Assembly (NCBI GenBank): GCA_951812315.1
Contig: CATOSA010000032.1
Coordinates: forward strand, 186,001-250,000
DNA: 64,000 nt
Direction of reading: 5' to 3'
Source of the DNA: an uncultured Burkholderiales bacterium
GTDB lineage: Bacteria; Pseudomonadota; Gammaproteobacteria; Burkholderiales; Eutrophovitaceae
Shown: in pieces, positions 1-8,810 of the stretch
Position numbering within the stretch: position 1 is the stretch's first letter
Layout: every line of letters begins with the position of its first letter
The notes under the pieces: model-generated
Database searches by the model: none
Told to the model about the DNA's origin: nothing
Seen by the model: only the letters and a program-made list of their open reading frames with translations
Translations under genes and position numbers: made by a program

Positions 1-1
1 C

Positions 2-2260
2 GAGAAGATCGACATGCTCGATTTTGCCGACTTCGTCGCGATTAACAAGTTCGATCGCCGCGGCGCCGACGATGCGTTGCGCGATGTATCGAAACAGTAT
101 CAGCGCAATCACCAGTTGTTCTCTGAACCGCCAGACAAGATGCCGGTGTTCGGCACGATTGCATCGAGATTCAACGATGACGGCGTCACCGCCTTGTATC
201 AGGCGATTGCCGGGCAATTGAGTGCCAAAGGCCTGAAGTTGCAAGACGGCCGACTGCCAGAAAAATCGATACGCGCATCGACAAAGGTCGCGAGTGTTGT
301 GCCACCCGAACGTGCGCGTTACCTCGCGGAAATTGCAACAACGGTTCGCGACTACAAACAGCATGCCATCGCGCAGTCGCGCATAGCCCGCGAACGCCAG
401 CAACTTGTTGCAACAAAAACAATGCTGTCAAACGAGTGCAAGGAAGAAAACGACAATCTTGCAGCGCTTGCCGCGGCGCGGGATGCGAAGCTCGATCCGG
501 GCGCAAAGAAATTACTGGACATGTGGCCGGACATGCAAAAAGCCTATTCGGGCGACGAGTACGTCGTAAAGATCCGCGGCAAGGAAATTCGCACGGCCCT
601 CACGAGCAAGTCGCTGTCCGGCACGGATATCCGCAAGGTCGTGCTGCCGCGCTTCGAAGATCACGGCGAAGTGCTCAGATGGCTGATGCTGGAGAACGTA
701 CCCGGATCATTTCCTTTCACTGGAGGTGTTTTCGCGTTCAAACGCGAGAACGAAGACCCGACACGCATGTTCGCCGGCGAAGGCGACGCATTTCGCACCA
801 ACAAGCGCTTTCATCTGTTGTCTGCCGACATGCCGGCGAAAAGGCTTTCGACAGCATTTGATTCGGTCACGCTTTACGGATTCGACCCGGACCTGCGGCC
901 GGACATTTACGGCAAGGTCGGCAATTCGGGAGTGTCGATCGCCACGCTAGACGACATGAAAGTGCTGTATTCAGGCTTCGACCTGTGCGCACCGAACAAC
1001 AGCGTGTCGATGACGATCAACGGACCGGCGCCAACGATTCTGGCGATGTTCATGAACACCGCGATCGATCAGCAGATGGACAACTTCCGCACTGACAACA
1101 AGCGCGAACCAACTGCTGATGAGGCGCAGAAAATCCGCGAATGGACGCTGGAAACAGTACGCGGCACGGTACAAGCAGATATCCTGAAAGAGGATCAGGG
1201 CCAGAACACCTGCATTTTCTCCACCGAGTTCAGCCTCAAAGTGATGGGCGACATCCAGGACTACTTCATCCATCACAACGTGAAGAACTTCTATTCTGTT
1301 TCCATATCCGGCTATCACATTGCCGAAGCCGGCGCGAACCCGATATCGCAGTTAGCCTTCACTCTCAGCAATGGCCTTACGTTTGTTGAAGCCTATCTTG
1401 CGCGCGGCATGCACATCGATGACTTTGCGCCCAACCTCAGTTTCTTCTTCAGCAACGGCATGGATCCGGAATATACGGTCATCGGACGCGTCGCCCGGCG
1501 CATCTGGGCGGTCGCGATGAAGAACCGTTACGGCGCTAACGAACGGGCGCAAAAACTCAAGTACCACTGCCAGACGTCCGGTCGCTCGCTACACGCGCAG
1601 GAAATCGCGTTCAACGATATTCGCACCACGCTACAGGCGTTGATCGCGACCTACGACAATGCGAACTCCCTGCACACGAACGCCTACGACGAGGCAATCA
1701 CGACGCCTACCGAAGAAAGCGTAAGGCGCGCAATGGCGATCCAGCTCATAATCAACCGCGAATGGGGTCTTGCAAAAAACGAGAACTCGAGCCAGGGCAG
1801 CTTCATCATCGAAGAACTCACCGACCTGGTAGAAGAAGCCGTGCTGCGCGAATTCGAATCAATTTCCGAACGCGGCGGCGTACTGGGTGCAATGGAACTG
1901 GGTTACCAACGCGGAAAGATCCAGGAAGAATCACTGTATTACGAGCACAAGAAACACGACGGATCGCACCCGCTGATCGGCGTCAATACTTTCCGCAATC
2001 CGAATGGCGACCCGGTACCGGAAACAGTTGAGCTGATCCGCTCATCGGAAGGCGAAAAGCAGTCGCAACTGACGCGGCTGGCCGAATTCCACGAAACGCA
2101 CAAGTCCGAAAGTACAGCGATGCTCGAAAGACTCAGGCAAACGGTGATCGATGACGGCAACGTATTTGAAGTACTGATGGACGCCGTGCGAGTGTGCTCG
2201 CTCGGACAGATTACGCACGCGTTATTCGAGGTTGGCGGACAGTACCGGCGAAACATGTAG
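2..2260 (+). CDS. icmF: Fused isobutyryl-CoA mutase IcmF, C-terminal part
   Basis: This is the 3' portion of a gene that starts before the window. IcmF is one chain with a B12-binding domain, a MeaB-like GTPase chaperone and a mutase domain; it interconverts isobutyryl-CoA and n-butyryl-CoA with adenosylcobalamin. The visible part begins inside the GTPase domain (NKFD, the NKxD guanine-specificity motif, just after the window edge) and continues through the linker and the whole mutase domain. The acyl-specificity positions fit IcmF: Phe in RMFAGEG (codon at 770) where methylmalonyl-CoA mutase has Tyr, and Gln in GQNTCIF (codon at 1202) where methylmalonyl-CoA mutase has Arg. The reading frame is open to the window edge, so the first Met at 14 is internal. 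The B12-binding domain cannot be checked. Confidence 0.93.
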   Translation, partial: EKIDMLDFADFVAINKFDRRGADDALRDVSKQYQRNHQLFSEPPDKMPVFGTIASRFNDDGVTALYQAIAGQLSAKGLKLQDGRLPEKSIRASTKVASVVPPERARYLAEIATTVRDYKQHAIAQSRIARERQQLVATKTMLSNECKEENDNLAALAAARDAKLDPGAKKLLDMWPDMQKAYSGDEYVVKIRGKEIRTALTSKSLSGTDIRKVVLPRFEDHGEVLRWLMLENVPGSFPFTGGVFAFKRENEDPTRMFAGEGDAFRTNKRFHLLSADMPAKRLSTAFDSVTLYGFDPDLRPDIYGKVGNSGVSIATLDDMKVLYSGFDLCAPNNSVSMTINGPAPTILAMFMNTAIDQQMDNFRTDNKREPTADEAQKIREWTLETVRGTVQADILKEDQGQNTCIFSTEFSLKVMGDIQDYFIHHNVKNFYSVSISGYHIAEAGANPISQLAFTLSNGLTFVEAYLARGMHIDDFAPNLSFFFSNGMDPEYTVIGRVARRIWAVAMKNRYGANERAQKLKYHCQTSGRSLHAQEIAFNDIRTTLQALIATYDNANSLHTNAYDEAITTPTEESVRRAMAIQLIINREWGLAKNENSSQGSFIIEELTDLVEEAVLREFESISERGGVLGAMELGYQRGKIQEESLYYEHKKHDGSHPLIGVNTFRNPNGDPVPETVELIRSSEGEKQSQLTRLAEFHETHKSESTAMLERLRQTVIDDGNVFEVLMDAVRVCSLGQITHALFEVGGQYRRNM

Positions 2261-2534
2261 TGACGGTCTACCGTGATTGGGTCTTGAGCAGACCTGCGCA
2301 ATTTTAGGAGTCCGCGTCGAGTTTTCCATGTTTTCGTCTCCACGATGCGCAATCCTCGGCCCAACAATGACAACCGCGAGCCGATCAAGGCGAATATTTT
2401 TTGAACGGTCACGCATAAGGAGTACCTCTGATACGCTCTCAACTACGCTTCTCGGGTTTACACGCTTGAAGTGTGTTTATTAACCCCTACTATCAAGCTC
2501 CGCAGTGTTGAATCTTCAGTCTCCATAGTTCCCA

Positions 2535-4649
2535 ATGAATCCGATCATCTCGACGGCGGGACCAAATGCTTCGATTCTCAAAGAAGTGAAAGCACTATGG
2601 CGGAAGAATGCAAAACAACTTGGTTTTTTCCCTGACGGCGCGTTTCATGATCGCGCGTCGAATGGTGAAATCCTTGTAGCGGCCAATTCCGAGAACGAGC
2701 TTCTTGGGTATCTTCTTTATCGCGTTTCGAATAGACAAGTAGTAACAATCGTGCACCTCTGCGTTTCCGAGTCCGCACGGGGCAAAGGAGTTGCACGCAA
2801 TTTGGTCACAAATCTAAAGAGTCGTGTCCGCGGACTTCGTGGCATTAGCCTATCCTGCCGCCGTGATTTTGAGGCCAATTCACTATGGTCTGCTTTGGGA
2901 TTTGTCGTACATAGCGAGCGACTTGGCCGCCGCGCGACCGGGTCCACCCTCATCAATTGGTGGTATGGGTTCGACAACGACGATCTGTTTAAGGTGCTTA
3001 CAGATCCCAGCGGTGATATTTCGATCGTTGCAATGGACACAAATGTGTTTCTGGATCTAATGACGGACAGCAATGCTGAGTCGAGCGGACTAAAAGATGA
3101 TTGGTTGTCAAATATCATCAACCTGGTAGTTACTCGAGAAACTCGGGTAGAGTTGGTCCGGCGAAACACCCACACGCAGCGAAAGGCTACGCTTACCTAC
3201 CTGAGAAAATTTGAGGAACTTACTGGGCCACAGGATCGATTGGAACAAGTCGCCGCATCATTCGAAAAGTCAGTTGGGGTTCCGAGAAATGAGCAAGATC
3301 GATCAGATTTGCGCCAACTGGCATGGGCAGTAATCGGAAATGCGGATTTCTTTCTTACGAGAGACGAAAAGCTACTGAGGGCCCACGACGTCGTAGAGCG
3401 TGCGACCGGCCTGCAAATTTGTAGGCCCGCGGAGTTGATCTCCGAGATCGATAAGTCTGCCAATAGCCCCGAATATCAGCGCGATCGCCTTGCTGGTACT
3501 TTGCTTGAAGTTCAACGAGTTAGTAAATTGGACGAGGATCTGTGGTCGCGCAAGTTTCAAAATGTACAGGCGGCCGAACGGAAAACGGAGTTTTTGGATC
3601 CGATCCGCCGAGCTCTTGCCACACCTGAATCGGCGCGCGTCTTCACGATACAAAACACTAACAACGAGATCATTGGACTTGCGGCCCACGCGGTAACAGA
3701 CGAACAAGTAATGAAGATTACGAGGGCACGAGTTGGTGCAAGCAACTTAGATTTGTCTCTTTCGCGGTACCTTGTAAACCTGCTTTTGCGATGGTCGATT
3801 GAGCGCGGATGCTCGGTCTGCCTCGTCAAAGATGCTCCTTTGCAGGCATCGCTCGAGGCCGCCTTGAGTAAAGAAGGATTTATTAGGGGTGTAGATAGTT
3901 GGTTGAAACTCTCATTCGCTGGCACGGCAAACACGATGGAAGTTTCGATCCGCGCAAAACAACTGGCTCAAACTCTCGACGGTCTGCTCCAAAGCGAGCG
4001 AGAAATTCTCGCTCGCTTTGCAGAGTTTGTTCTGCGAACCGGCCAGGAACCAACGATCGCTCGCCTTCTAAGCGTAGAGCACGCTATCTGGCCCGGTCTT
4101 CTAACCGACCTTGACTTGCCTTCATTCATAGTTCCAATAAAGCCGGCGTGGGCACTAAATCTGTTTGACGAAGGATTGGCCGCTAGGCAGCTCTTCGGGG
4201 CGCGACCGGATTTGGCTCTCAATGACGAAGCTGTCTATTACAGGTCCTTTAGAAACAGCGGAAAGTTAAGGGCACCAAGCCGTTTGCTCTGGTACGTGAG
4301 TCAAGACCGCAAAATGCTACCAGTCGGGCAGCTACGAGCAGTCTCTCGGCTTGACGAAGTCGTAGAAGGCACTGCGAGCGAAATTTTCAGGCGCTTTCGA
4401 CGGCTAGGAATTTACGAATGGAAAGATGTAGTTACTACGACGAAAGGGGATGCTTGCGGGCAAGTTATGGCGTTGTCCTTCAGCAAGACACGTGCTCTAG
4501 CTCATCCTGTGAGCTACCCACTAATTCAAGATTGCCTTACCGAACACCACGTGCGCAGTCAATTGCAGTCACCCGTCGAGATTCCTTCAGGCGCCTTGTT
4601 CGATCTTATTCGCCAATCAACTCGCGCAGCAAGAACAACCAATGTCTAA
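2535..4649 (+). CDS. GNAT acetyltransferase-PIN nuclease fusion protein
   Basis: A 704-residue multidomain protein of unknown role. Residues about 40-130 look like a GNAT acetyltransferase, with the acetyl-CoA loop R82-G-K-G85-V-A87. Residues about 163-310 look like a PIN ribonuclease: D168 in AMDTNVF, acidic E202/E206, D258, and D277 in LTRDEKLL, in the usual order for the PIN acidic quartet. Residues about 360-460 resemble a second, degenerate GNAT-like fold. The C-terminus (about 550-690, with LLWYVSQD and RRLGIYEWKDV) looks like a PUA/EVE-type domain; this part is inference. The stop overlaps the start of the ASCH gene by 8 bases, so the two are probably translated together. Base composition is richer in A+T than the flanking mutase genes, and no Shine-Dalgarno sequence is obvious before ATG 2535. 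An RNA-targeting toxin-antitoxin or defence role is a guess from domain content. Confidence 0.72.
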   Translation: MNPIISTAGPNASILKEVKALWRKNAKQLGFFPDGAFHDRASNGEILVAANSENELLGYLLYRVSNRQVVTIVHLCVSESARGKGVARNLVTNLKSRVRGLRGISLSCRRDFEANSLWSALGFVVHSERLGRRATGSTLINWWYGFDNDDLFKVLTDPSGDISIVAMDTNVFLDLMTDSNAESSGLKDDWLSNIINLVVTRETRVELVRRNTHTQRKATLTYLRKFEELTGPQDRLEQVAASFEKSVGVPRNEQDRSDLRQLAWAVIGNADFFLTRDEKLLRAHDVVERATGLQICRPAELISEIDKSANSPEYQRDRLAGTLLEVQRVSKLDEDLWSRKFQNVQAAERKTEFLDPIRRALATPESARVFTIQNTNNEIIGLAAHAVTDEQVMKITRARVGASNLDLSLSRYLVNLLLRWSIERGCSVCLVKDAPLQASLEAALSKEGFIRGVDSWLKLSFAGTANTMEVSIRAKQLAQTLDGLLQSEREILARFAEFVLRTGQEPTIARLLSVEHAIWPGLLTDLDLPSFIVPIKPAWALNLFDEGLAARQLFGARPDLALNDEAVYYRSFRNSGKLRAPSRLLWYVSQDRKMLPVGQLRAVSRLDEVVEGTASEIFRRFRRLGIYEWKDVVTTTKGDACGQVMALSFSKTRALAHPVSYPLIQDCLTEHHVRSQLQSPVEIPSGALFDLIRQSTRAARTTNV

Positions 4650-5064
4650 TACACGAATTTTGCTTCTTTCCGTTAAACCCGAATTCGCCAATCGCATATT
4701 GAATGGGACGAAGACTGTCGAATTGCGGCGACGGCTTCCAAAGATAGAGCCTGGCGATAAGATCGCTCTCTATGTTAGTTCTCCGGTCAAGCAGTTGGTT
4801 GCGACTCTTGAAATAGAAAACGTGAAAATAGAAAAACCTACGATGCTATGGAAAGTTGTTGCCGAAAAGGCCGGATTGTCCAGGCTTGAATACGACCGGT
4901 ACTTCAAAGGCTCGACAAAGGCGGTGGGGATCTTTCTAAAGAACGTTAAGCAAAAAGGATCGCCGCTAACCCTTGCCCACATGAGATCAGTAATTCGCGG
5001 ATTTCACCCTCCTCAAAGTTTTCGCTATCTGCGCGAGGACGAACGGCTTGCACTGTCGATTTAA
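4642..5064 (+). CDS. ASCH (PUA-like) domain protein
   Basis: A 140-residue protein made almost entirely of one ASCH domain, a small PUA-superfamily fold thought to bind RNA or modified nucleotides. The N-terminal part carries the family signature: SVKPEFANRILNGTKTVELR, then PGDKIALYVSSP, then a beta strand ending in LEIENV. The start codon lies inside the last codons of the upstream GNAT-PIN gene (8-base overlap), which implies translational coupling and probably a physical or functional pair. The C-terminal 50 residues are basic. Whether it is an antitoxin, an RNA-recognition partner or an independent regulator cannot be told from sequence. About 255 bases without a recognisable feature follow before the next gene. 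Confidence 0.75.
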   Translation: MSNTRILLLSVKPEFANRILNGTKTVELRRRLPKIEPGDKIALYVSSPVKQLVATLEIENVKIEKPTMLWKVVAEKAGLSRLEYDRYFKGSTKAVGIFLKNVKQKGSPLTLAHMRSVIRGFHPPQSFRYLREDERLALSI

Positions 5065-5319
5065 ATTGAATTTTTCTACGCTCAGAACCGTACGCCTGCC
5101 ACGCAACCGAACAATTGCAGCTGCGACAAGTGCGGGCAACGGAGGGAGAATGCGTGAACTTTCCGCTTAAGTGAAACGACAGCACGGGCCAAGACACCTG
5201 CTTCCCGCGTTTTGTATGCAAAATCAAGGTGGCTCGTACCATCAGCGAACCAAGACAAATGTTGGATCCCAGAACCTACCGGGACCGACCCATGAACACA
5301 ATCAACGGAGGAAATTGCT

Positions 5320-6411
5320 GTGACGCAACAACTTACCTTAGAAAGCGTGCAGGTTCGTGCTGTATCGCTACCCCTGAATCGCCCGATCGTGGCGGCCGTT
5401 GGCACGTTCAAGGCGTGGGCCATGCTACTGGTCGACGTTCGTACCAAGGAAGGTATTACCGGCAGCGCGTATGTGGAGCCTTATCGTCCGCGCTCCATCC
5501 CTGCCATCAAGCAAACGATTGAGGATCTCGGCGACCTGTTCAAGGGAAACACACTGGCGCCGCTGGATATTTATGACCAAAGCATGAACTCGGTACACAC
5601 GGTCGGCCGTGAAGGTATCACTTTGATTGCAATGTCCGGCCTGGACATGGCGATCTGGGACGCGCTGGCGAAAGCGGCGGATATGCCACTGGCCACATTG
5701 CTTGGCGGCAGCCCCGGCCCACTACGCGCCTACAACACCAACGGACTTTGGCGCATCCCCATAGAGAAACTCGGCGACGAGGCCGCCGCTTTGGTCGCAG
5801 AAGGCGACTATGGCGGCGTCAAGCTTCGACTTGGACGCCCGTCGATCAAGGACGACATCAAGGCCATTGCCAGTGTGCGCGACGCCGTCGGCGACGACGT
5901 ACACATCATGACCGACTTTAACCAGTGCCTGCCGTTTGGAGAAGCACTACTGCGTCTGCACGGTCTGGACGATCAAGGTCTGTACTGGTTCGAAGAGCCA
6001 ATCGTTTACGACAACATCGAAGGCTGCGCACAGCTCGCACGCGAGGTAAAAACGCCGATTCAAATTGGCGAGAACATCTATGGCCCGCGCGAATTCTATA
6101 AAGCGGTTGTCGCACATGCTGCCGACATGTACATGCCCGACCTGATGCGCATCGGTGGTGTCACCGGCTGGATGCGCTCGGCCGCAATTGCCGGCGCGGC
6201 CGGCCTGCCGCTTTCCAGCCACCTGTATCCGGAAGTCTCCGCGCATCTTTTGCGCGCAAACGAAACCGCGGACTGGATCGAGTCTCGTGACTGGGGCAAC
6301 GCCGTCATTGCCGAGCCGTTTGAAATCAAGGGCGGCAAGATCATCGTGCCGGACCGGCCGGGCAACGGCATTGCATGGGATGAAGCAGCCGTGAAAAAGT
6401 ACGCGATCTAG
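5320..6411 (+). CDS. Mandelate racemase-like enolase-superfamily enzyme
   Basis: A 363-residue enolase-superfamily protein close to the mandelate racemase subgroup over its whole length. Such enzymes abstract the proton alpha to a carboxylate with Mg2+ and then racemise or dehydrate a 2-hydroxy acid. Metal ligands are in place: D199 (TDFNQ), E225 (FEEP) and E251 (GEN). The general-base pair D274 (MPDLMRIGG) and H301 (SSHLYPE) is present. The other base motif, KxK in mandelate racemase, reads K168-L-R170 here, so racemase activity is doubtful and a dehydratase or epimerase is possible. GTG 5320 is chosen because ACGGAGGAAA lies 7-8 bases upstream. The gene precedes the 2-hydroxyisobutyryl-CoA mutase operon on the same strand, which suggests a 2-hydroxy acid substrate, but a divergent gene lies between them. 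Confidence 0.83.
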   Translation: MTQQLTLESVQVRAVSLPLNRPIVAAVGTFKAWAMLLVDVRTKEGITGSAYVEPYRPRSIPAIKQTIEDLGDLFKGNTLAPLDIYDQSMNSVHTVGREGITLIAMSGLDMAIWDALAKAADMPLATLLGGSPGPLRAYNTNGLWRIPIEKLGDEAAALVAEGDYGGVKLRLGRPSIKDDIKAIASVRDAVGDDVHIMTDFNQCLPFGEALLRLHGLDDQGLYWFEEPIVYDNIEGCAQLAREVKTPIQIGENIYGPREFYKAVVAHAADMYMPDLMRIGGVTGWMRSAAIAGAAGLPLSSHLYPEVSAHLLRANETADWIESRDWGNAVIAEPFEIKGGKIIVPDRPGNGIAWDEAAVKKYAI

Positions 6412-6442
6412 AACCAGGCAGACCGCGCAGGGTGCATCAGGG

Positions 6443-6841
6443 TTAGTCGGGCACCCGCGACGGCCTGCCGTCCTTGCCGGTAAACGGGAACAACCCCACT
6501 TTGAAACTCCCGGCCATGTGGTGCGCAATGCGAATTGCTTTTGCCGCATCGTCGGGCGATAACGAATCGCTCGCAGCGCTTTCGAACACCTTGAGCCAGT
6601 TGTCGAACGCTTCCGGTTCAAACTTCAGTTTCATGTGCACTGCGTAGGTGTTGCCCTTGTATTTCTTGGTACCGCGAAGATGATCGGTCCAGAAGTCTGC
6701 GACACGGAGAATGTGGGGCTCGAGATCATGGATCTCGTCGAAAAAAATCGGGCCAAGGACTGGGTCGTCAAATGAACGTTCGTAGAACAGACGTACCATT
6801 CGATCAATCTCGGCAACCCGCTGGGTATCAGTTTGCATCAT
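6443..6841 (-). CDS. Group III truncated haemoglobin
   Basis: A 132-residue haem protein of the two-over-two truncated globin class, group III. The visible pattern is MVRLFYERSFDDPVLGPIF at the start, the distal region DFWTDHLRGTKKYKGN, the proximal histidine in AVHMKLKF, and the conserved tryptophan in FDNWLKVF. Proteins of this group bind O2 or NO; the physiological role here is unknown. An upstream in-frame Met at 6943 would add 34 residues rich in Arg that match no globin, so I start at 6841, where two adjacent Met codons open the globin. The gene is divergent from hcmB, and the 107 bases between them must hold both promoters. Confidence 0.85.
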   Translation of the reverse strand: MMQTDTQRVAEIDRMVRLFYERSFDDPVLGPIFFDEIHDLEPHILRVADFWTDHLRGTKKYKGNTYAVHMKLKFEPEAFDNWLKVFESAASDSLSPDDAAKAIRIAHHMAGSFKVGLFPFTGKDGRPSRVPD

Positions 6842-6851
6842 CGCTATTGTC

Positions 6852-6883
6852 GCCCGAATTCGACCGGCTACGGAAATTCGGGC
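6852..6883. promoter_or_regulatory. Inverted repeat between the globin gene and hcmB
   Basis: A 9-bp perfect inverted repeat (GCCCGAATT, 14 bases, AATTCGGGC) lies in the divergent intergenic region. Its symmetry and place suggest an operator that could serve both genes. A TAGAAT hexamer at 6901 could be the -10 box for hcmB, but no convincing -35 was found. The regulator is not encoded next to it. Confidence 0.35.
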
Positions 6884-6948
6884 ACGGGCACGGCCTCGGC
6901 TAGAATTAAGGGAATGTGGAAATACAAAGCAAGTCAGGAACACACGCT

Positions 6949-7356
6949 ATGAGCTCACCAATTCGGGTATTACTGGCCAAGGTCGGCCTCGACGGGCATG
7001 ACCGCGGCGTGAAAGTGGTCGCGCGAACGCTTCGCGACGCCGGGATGGATGTCATATATACCGGTTTGCACCGCACGCCGGAGGAAGTCGTGCATTCAGC
7101 CGTACAAGAGGACGTCGACGTGCTCGGCATCAGTCTGTTGTCGGGCGCACATATGACGATTTGCCCGCGCATTATGGATCTGCTGCGAGAACAGGATGCC
7201 GAGGACACAATCGTCGTTGTGGGTGGCGTGGTTCCCGACGACGACGTAGAGCCGCTGAAGAAAATGGGCGTAAAGGATTTGCTGTTGCAGGACACGCCGC
7301 CAAACCAGATTGTGGAAACCCTGCAGCGCCTGGTGGCCGAACGCGGCCCCCGCTGA
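6949..7356 (+). CDS. hcmB: 2-Hydroxyisobutyryl-CoA mutase, B12-binding small subunit
   Basis: The 135-residue cobalamin-binding subunit of an HcmAB-type acyl-CoA mutase. It shows the base-off B12 motif D15-G-H17-D-R-G20, then SLLSGAH and GGVVPDDD, the standard order of this Rossmann-like domain. H17 should be the lower axial ligand to cobalt. A longer frame opens at 6916, but ATG 6949 is preferred: CAGGAA lies at suitable spacing, and the protein then begins MSSPIRVLLAKVGLDG, as recalled for HcmB of Aquincola. It is the first gene of a same-strand run with short gaps (15, 5 and 2 bases) into hcl, meaH and hcmA. The split arrangement, with the small subunit far from the large one, matches known hcm clusters. 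Confidence 0.88.
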   Translation: MSSPIRVLLAKVGLDGHDRGVKVVARTLRDAGMDVIYTGLHRTPEEVVHSAVQEDVDVLGISLLSGAHMTICPRIMDLLREQDAEDTIVVVGGVVPDDDVEPLKKMGVKDLLLQDTPPNQIVETLQRLVAERGPR

Positions 7357-7371
7357 TAGAGGATTCATTTA

Positions 7372-8805
7372 ATGGAAATGGAAGACTGGTGTTTCCCGCC
7401 AAAATTTGACGACAGCTACAGGCCGGACCCGGCCAGCCGCCACTGGTTTCCTGTGCGCGAGACCATGCCCGCAGCGGACCGCGATGCTGCGATCGTAAAG
7501 CGCTTAGGCGAAGTGTGTACTTACGCTTATGAGCACGCAGCGTTTTACAGAAAGAAATGGGATGAGGCCGGCTTTCATCCCGACCAGTTGCATTCACTGG
7601 AGGATTTCGAAGAGAAAGTACCGGTCATCACCAAGGCCGATTTGCGCGAGTCCCAGGCGCAAACGCCGCCGTTCGGTGACTATCTGTGCATTGAGCCAGC
7701 TGACGTGTATCACGTGCACGGCACATCGGGAACGACCGGCCGGCCGACCGCATTTGCGATCGGGCGCGATGACTGGAACGCAATCGCCAACGCACAGGCG
7801 AGAGTTATGTGGGGCATGGGTGTGCGTCCCGGCGATACGGTTTTTCTGGCGGCGATATTCAGCCTTTATCTGGGTAGCTGGGGCGCACTGGCCGGAACTG
7901 AACGCCTCGGCGCGACATCCTTTCCGTTCGGGGCGGGCGCTTCGGGAATGAGCGCACGCGCCGTAAACTGGATGTCGCAGGTCAAACCGACGGTATTCTA
8001 CGGCACACCGACTTACGCATTGCACCTGGCTGAAACCGCGATCAAGGAAGGCCTCAACGCGCGCGACTTCGGTCTCAAGCAGTTGATATTCTCGGGTGAA
8101 CCCGGCGCGTCGATACCGTCGGTCATCGAAAAACTTGAAACGGCATTTGGCGCGAAAGTGTTTGACGCCGGTTCGATGGCCGAAATGACACCGTGGATGA
8201 ATGCAGCGGGCACAGTGGAAAGCGCGCCCGGCATGCTGCTGTGGCAAGACATCGTCTATACCGAAGTTTGTGACCCGGCAACGTATACGCGCGTACCCTA
8301 CGGTTCGCGTGGCACACCGGTATACACCCACCTCGAACGCACATCGCAGCCAATGATTCGCCTTGTGTCGGGCGACCTGACCATCTGGGAAAACGAGCCG
8401 AATCCATGCGGACGCACGTATCCGCGCCTGCCGCTGGGGGTATTTGGACGCATCGATGACATGTTCACGATTCGCGGTGAAAACGTATATCCAAGTGAAA
8501 TCGATTCTGTCCTGAACGAAATACCGGACTACGGCGGCGAGCACAGGATTCACATTACTCGCGACGGCGCGATGGACGAGCTTCTGCTTCGCGTCGAACC
8601 CAGTGCAGAAGCGCATTCAAACACCGTGCGAGCGCAGAAATTCAAGGATGAGGTCAGCCGGCGAATTCTGAAAACACTCGCGTTGCGTACCGCGATCGAG
8701 CTGGTTGAGCCGCGATCGATTACGCGTACCGACTTCAAGGCGCGCCGCGTGGTTGACGACCGCGAAGTGTTCCGTGAACTCAATCGAAAGCTGCAGAGCG
8801 GATAA
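7372..8805 (+). CDS. hcl: 2-Hydroxyisobutyrate-CoA ligase (PaaK-like)
   Basis: A 477-residue adenylate-forming ligase of the phenylacetate-CoA ligase type. The ATP-binding loop HGTSGTTGRP starts near residue 116. Further along are SMAEMTPW, the RLVSGD hinge region and the C-terminal GRIDDMFTIRGENVYPSEID motif typical of PaaK-like enzymes. In known hcm operons a ligase of exactly this class and length activates 2-hydroxyisobutyrate to its CoA ester, using ATP and CoA, to supply the mutase. The assignment of substrate therefore comes from context: the gene sits between hcmB and meaH. From sequence alone it could be an aryl-CoA ligase. Confidence 0.83.
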   Translation: MEMEDWCFPPKFDDSYRPDPASRHWFPVRETMPAADRDAAIVKRLGEVCTYAYEHAAFYRKKWDEAGFHPDQLHSLEDFEEKVPVITKADLRESQAQTPPFGDYLCIEPADVYHVHGTSGTTGRPTAFAIGRDDWNAIANAQARVMWGMGVRPGDTVFLAAIFSLYLGSWGALAGTERLGATSFPFGAGASGMSARAVNWMSQVKPTVFYGTPTYALHLAETAIKEGLNARDFGLKQLIFSGEPGASIPSVIEKLETAFGAKVFDAGSMAEMTPWMNAAGTVESAPGMLLWQDIVYTEVCDPATYTRVPYGSRGTPVYTHLERTSQPMIRLVSGDLTIWENEPNPCGRTYPRLPLGVFGRIDDMFTIRGENVYPSEIDSVLNEIPDYGGEHRIHITRDGAMDELLLRVEPSAEAHSNTVRAQKFKDEVSRRILKTLALRTAIELVEPRSITRTDFKARRVVDDREVFRELNRKLQSG

Positions 8806-8810
8806 AAGCG

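Noticed and set aside
2261-2534. An attachment site or small RNA before the GNAT-PIN gene
   Set aside because: Only a short palindrome (ACGGTCTACCGT) is present, with no direct repeat matching the other end of the GNAT-PIN/ASCH unit.
7594-8616. A 340-residue open frame on the minus strand inside hcl
   Set aside because: It is the antisense shadow of a well-recognised ligase and has no recognisable domain or start signal.
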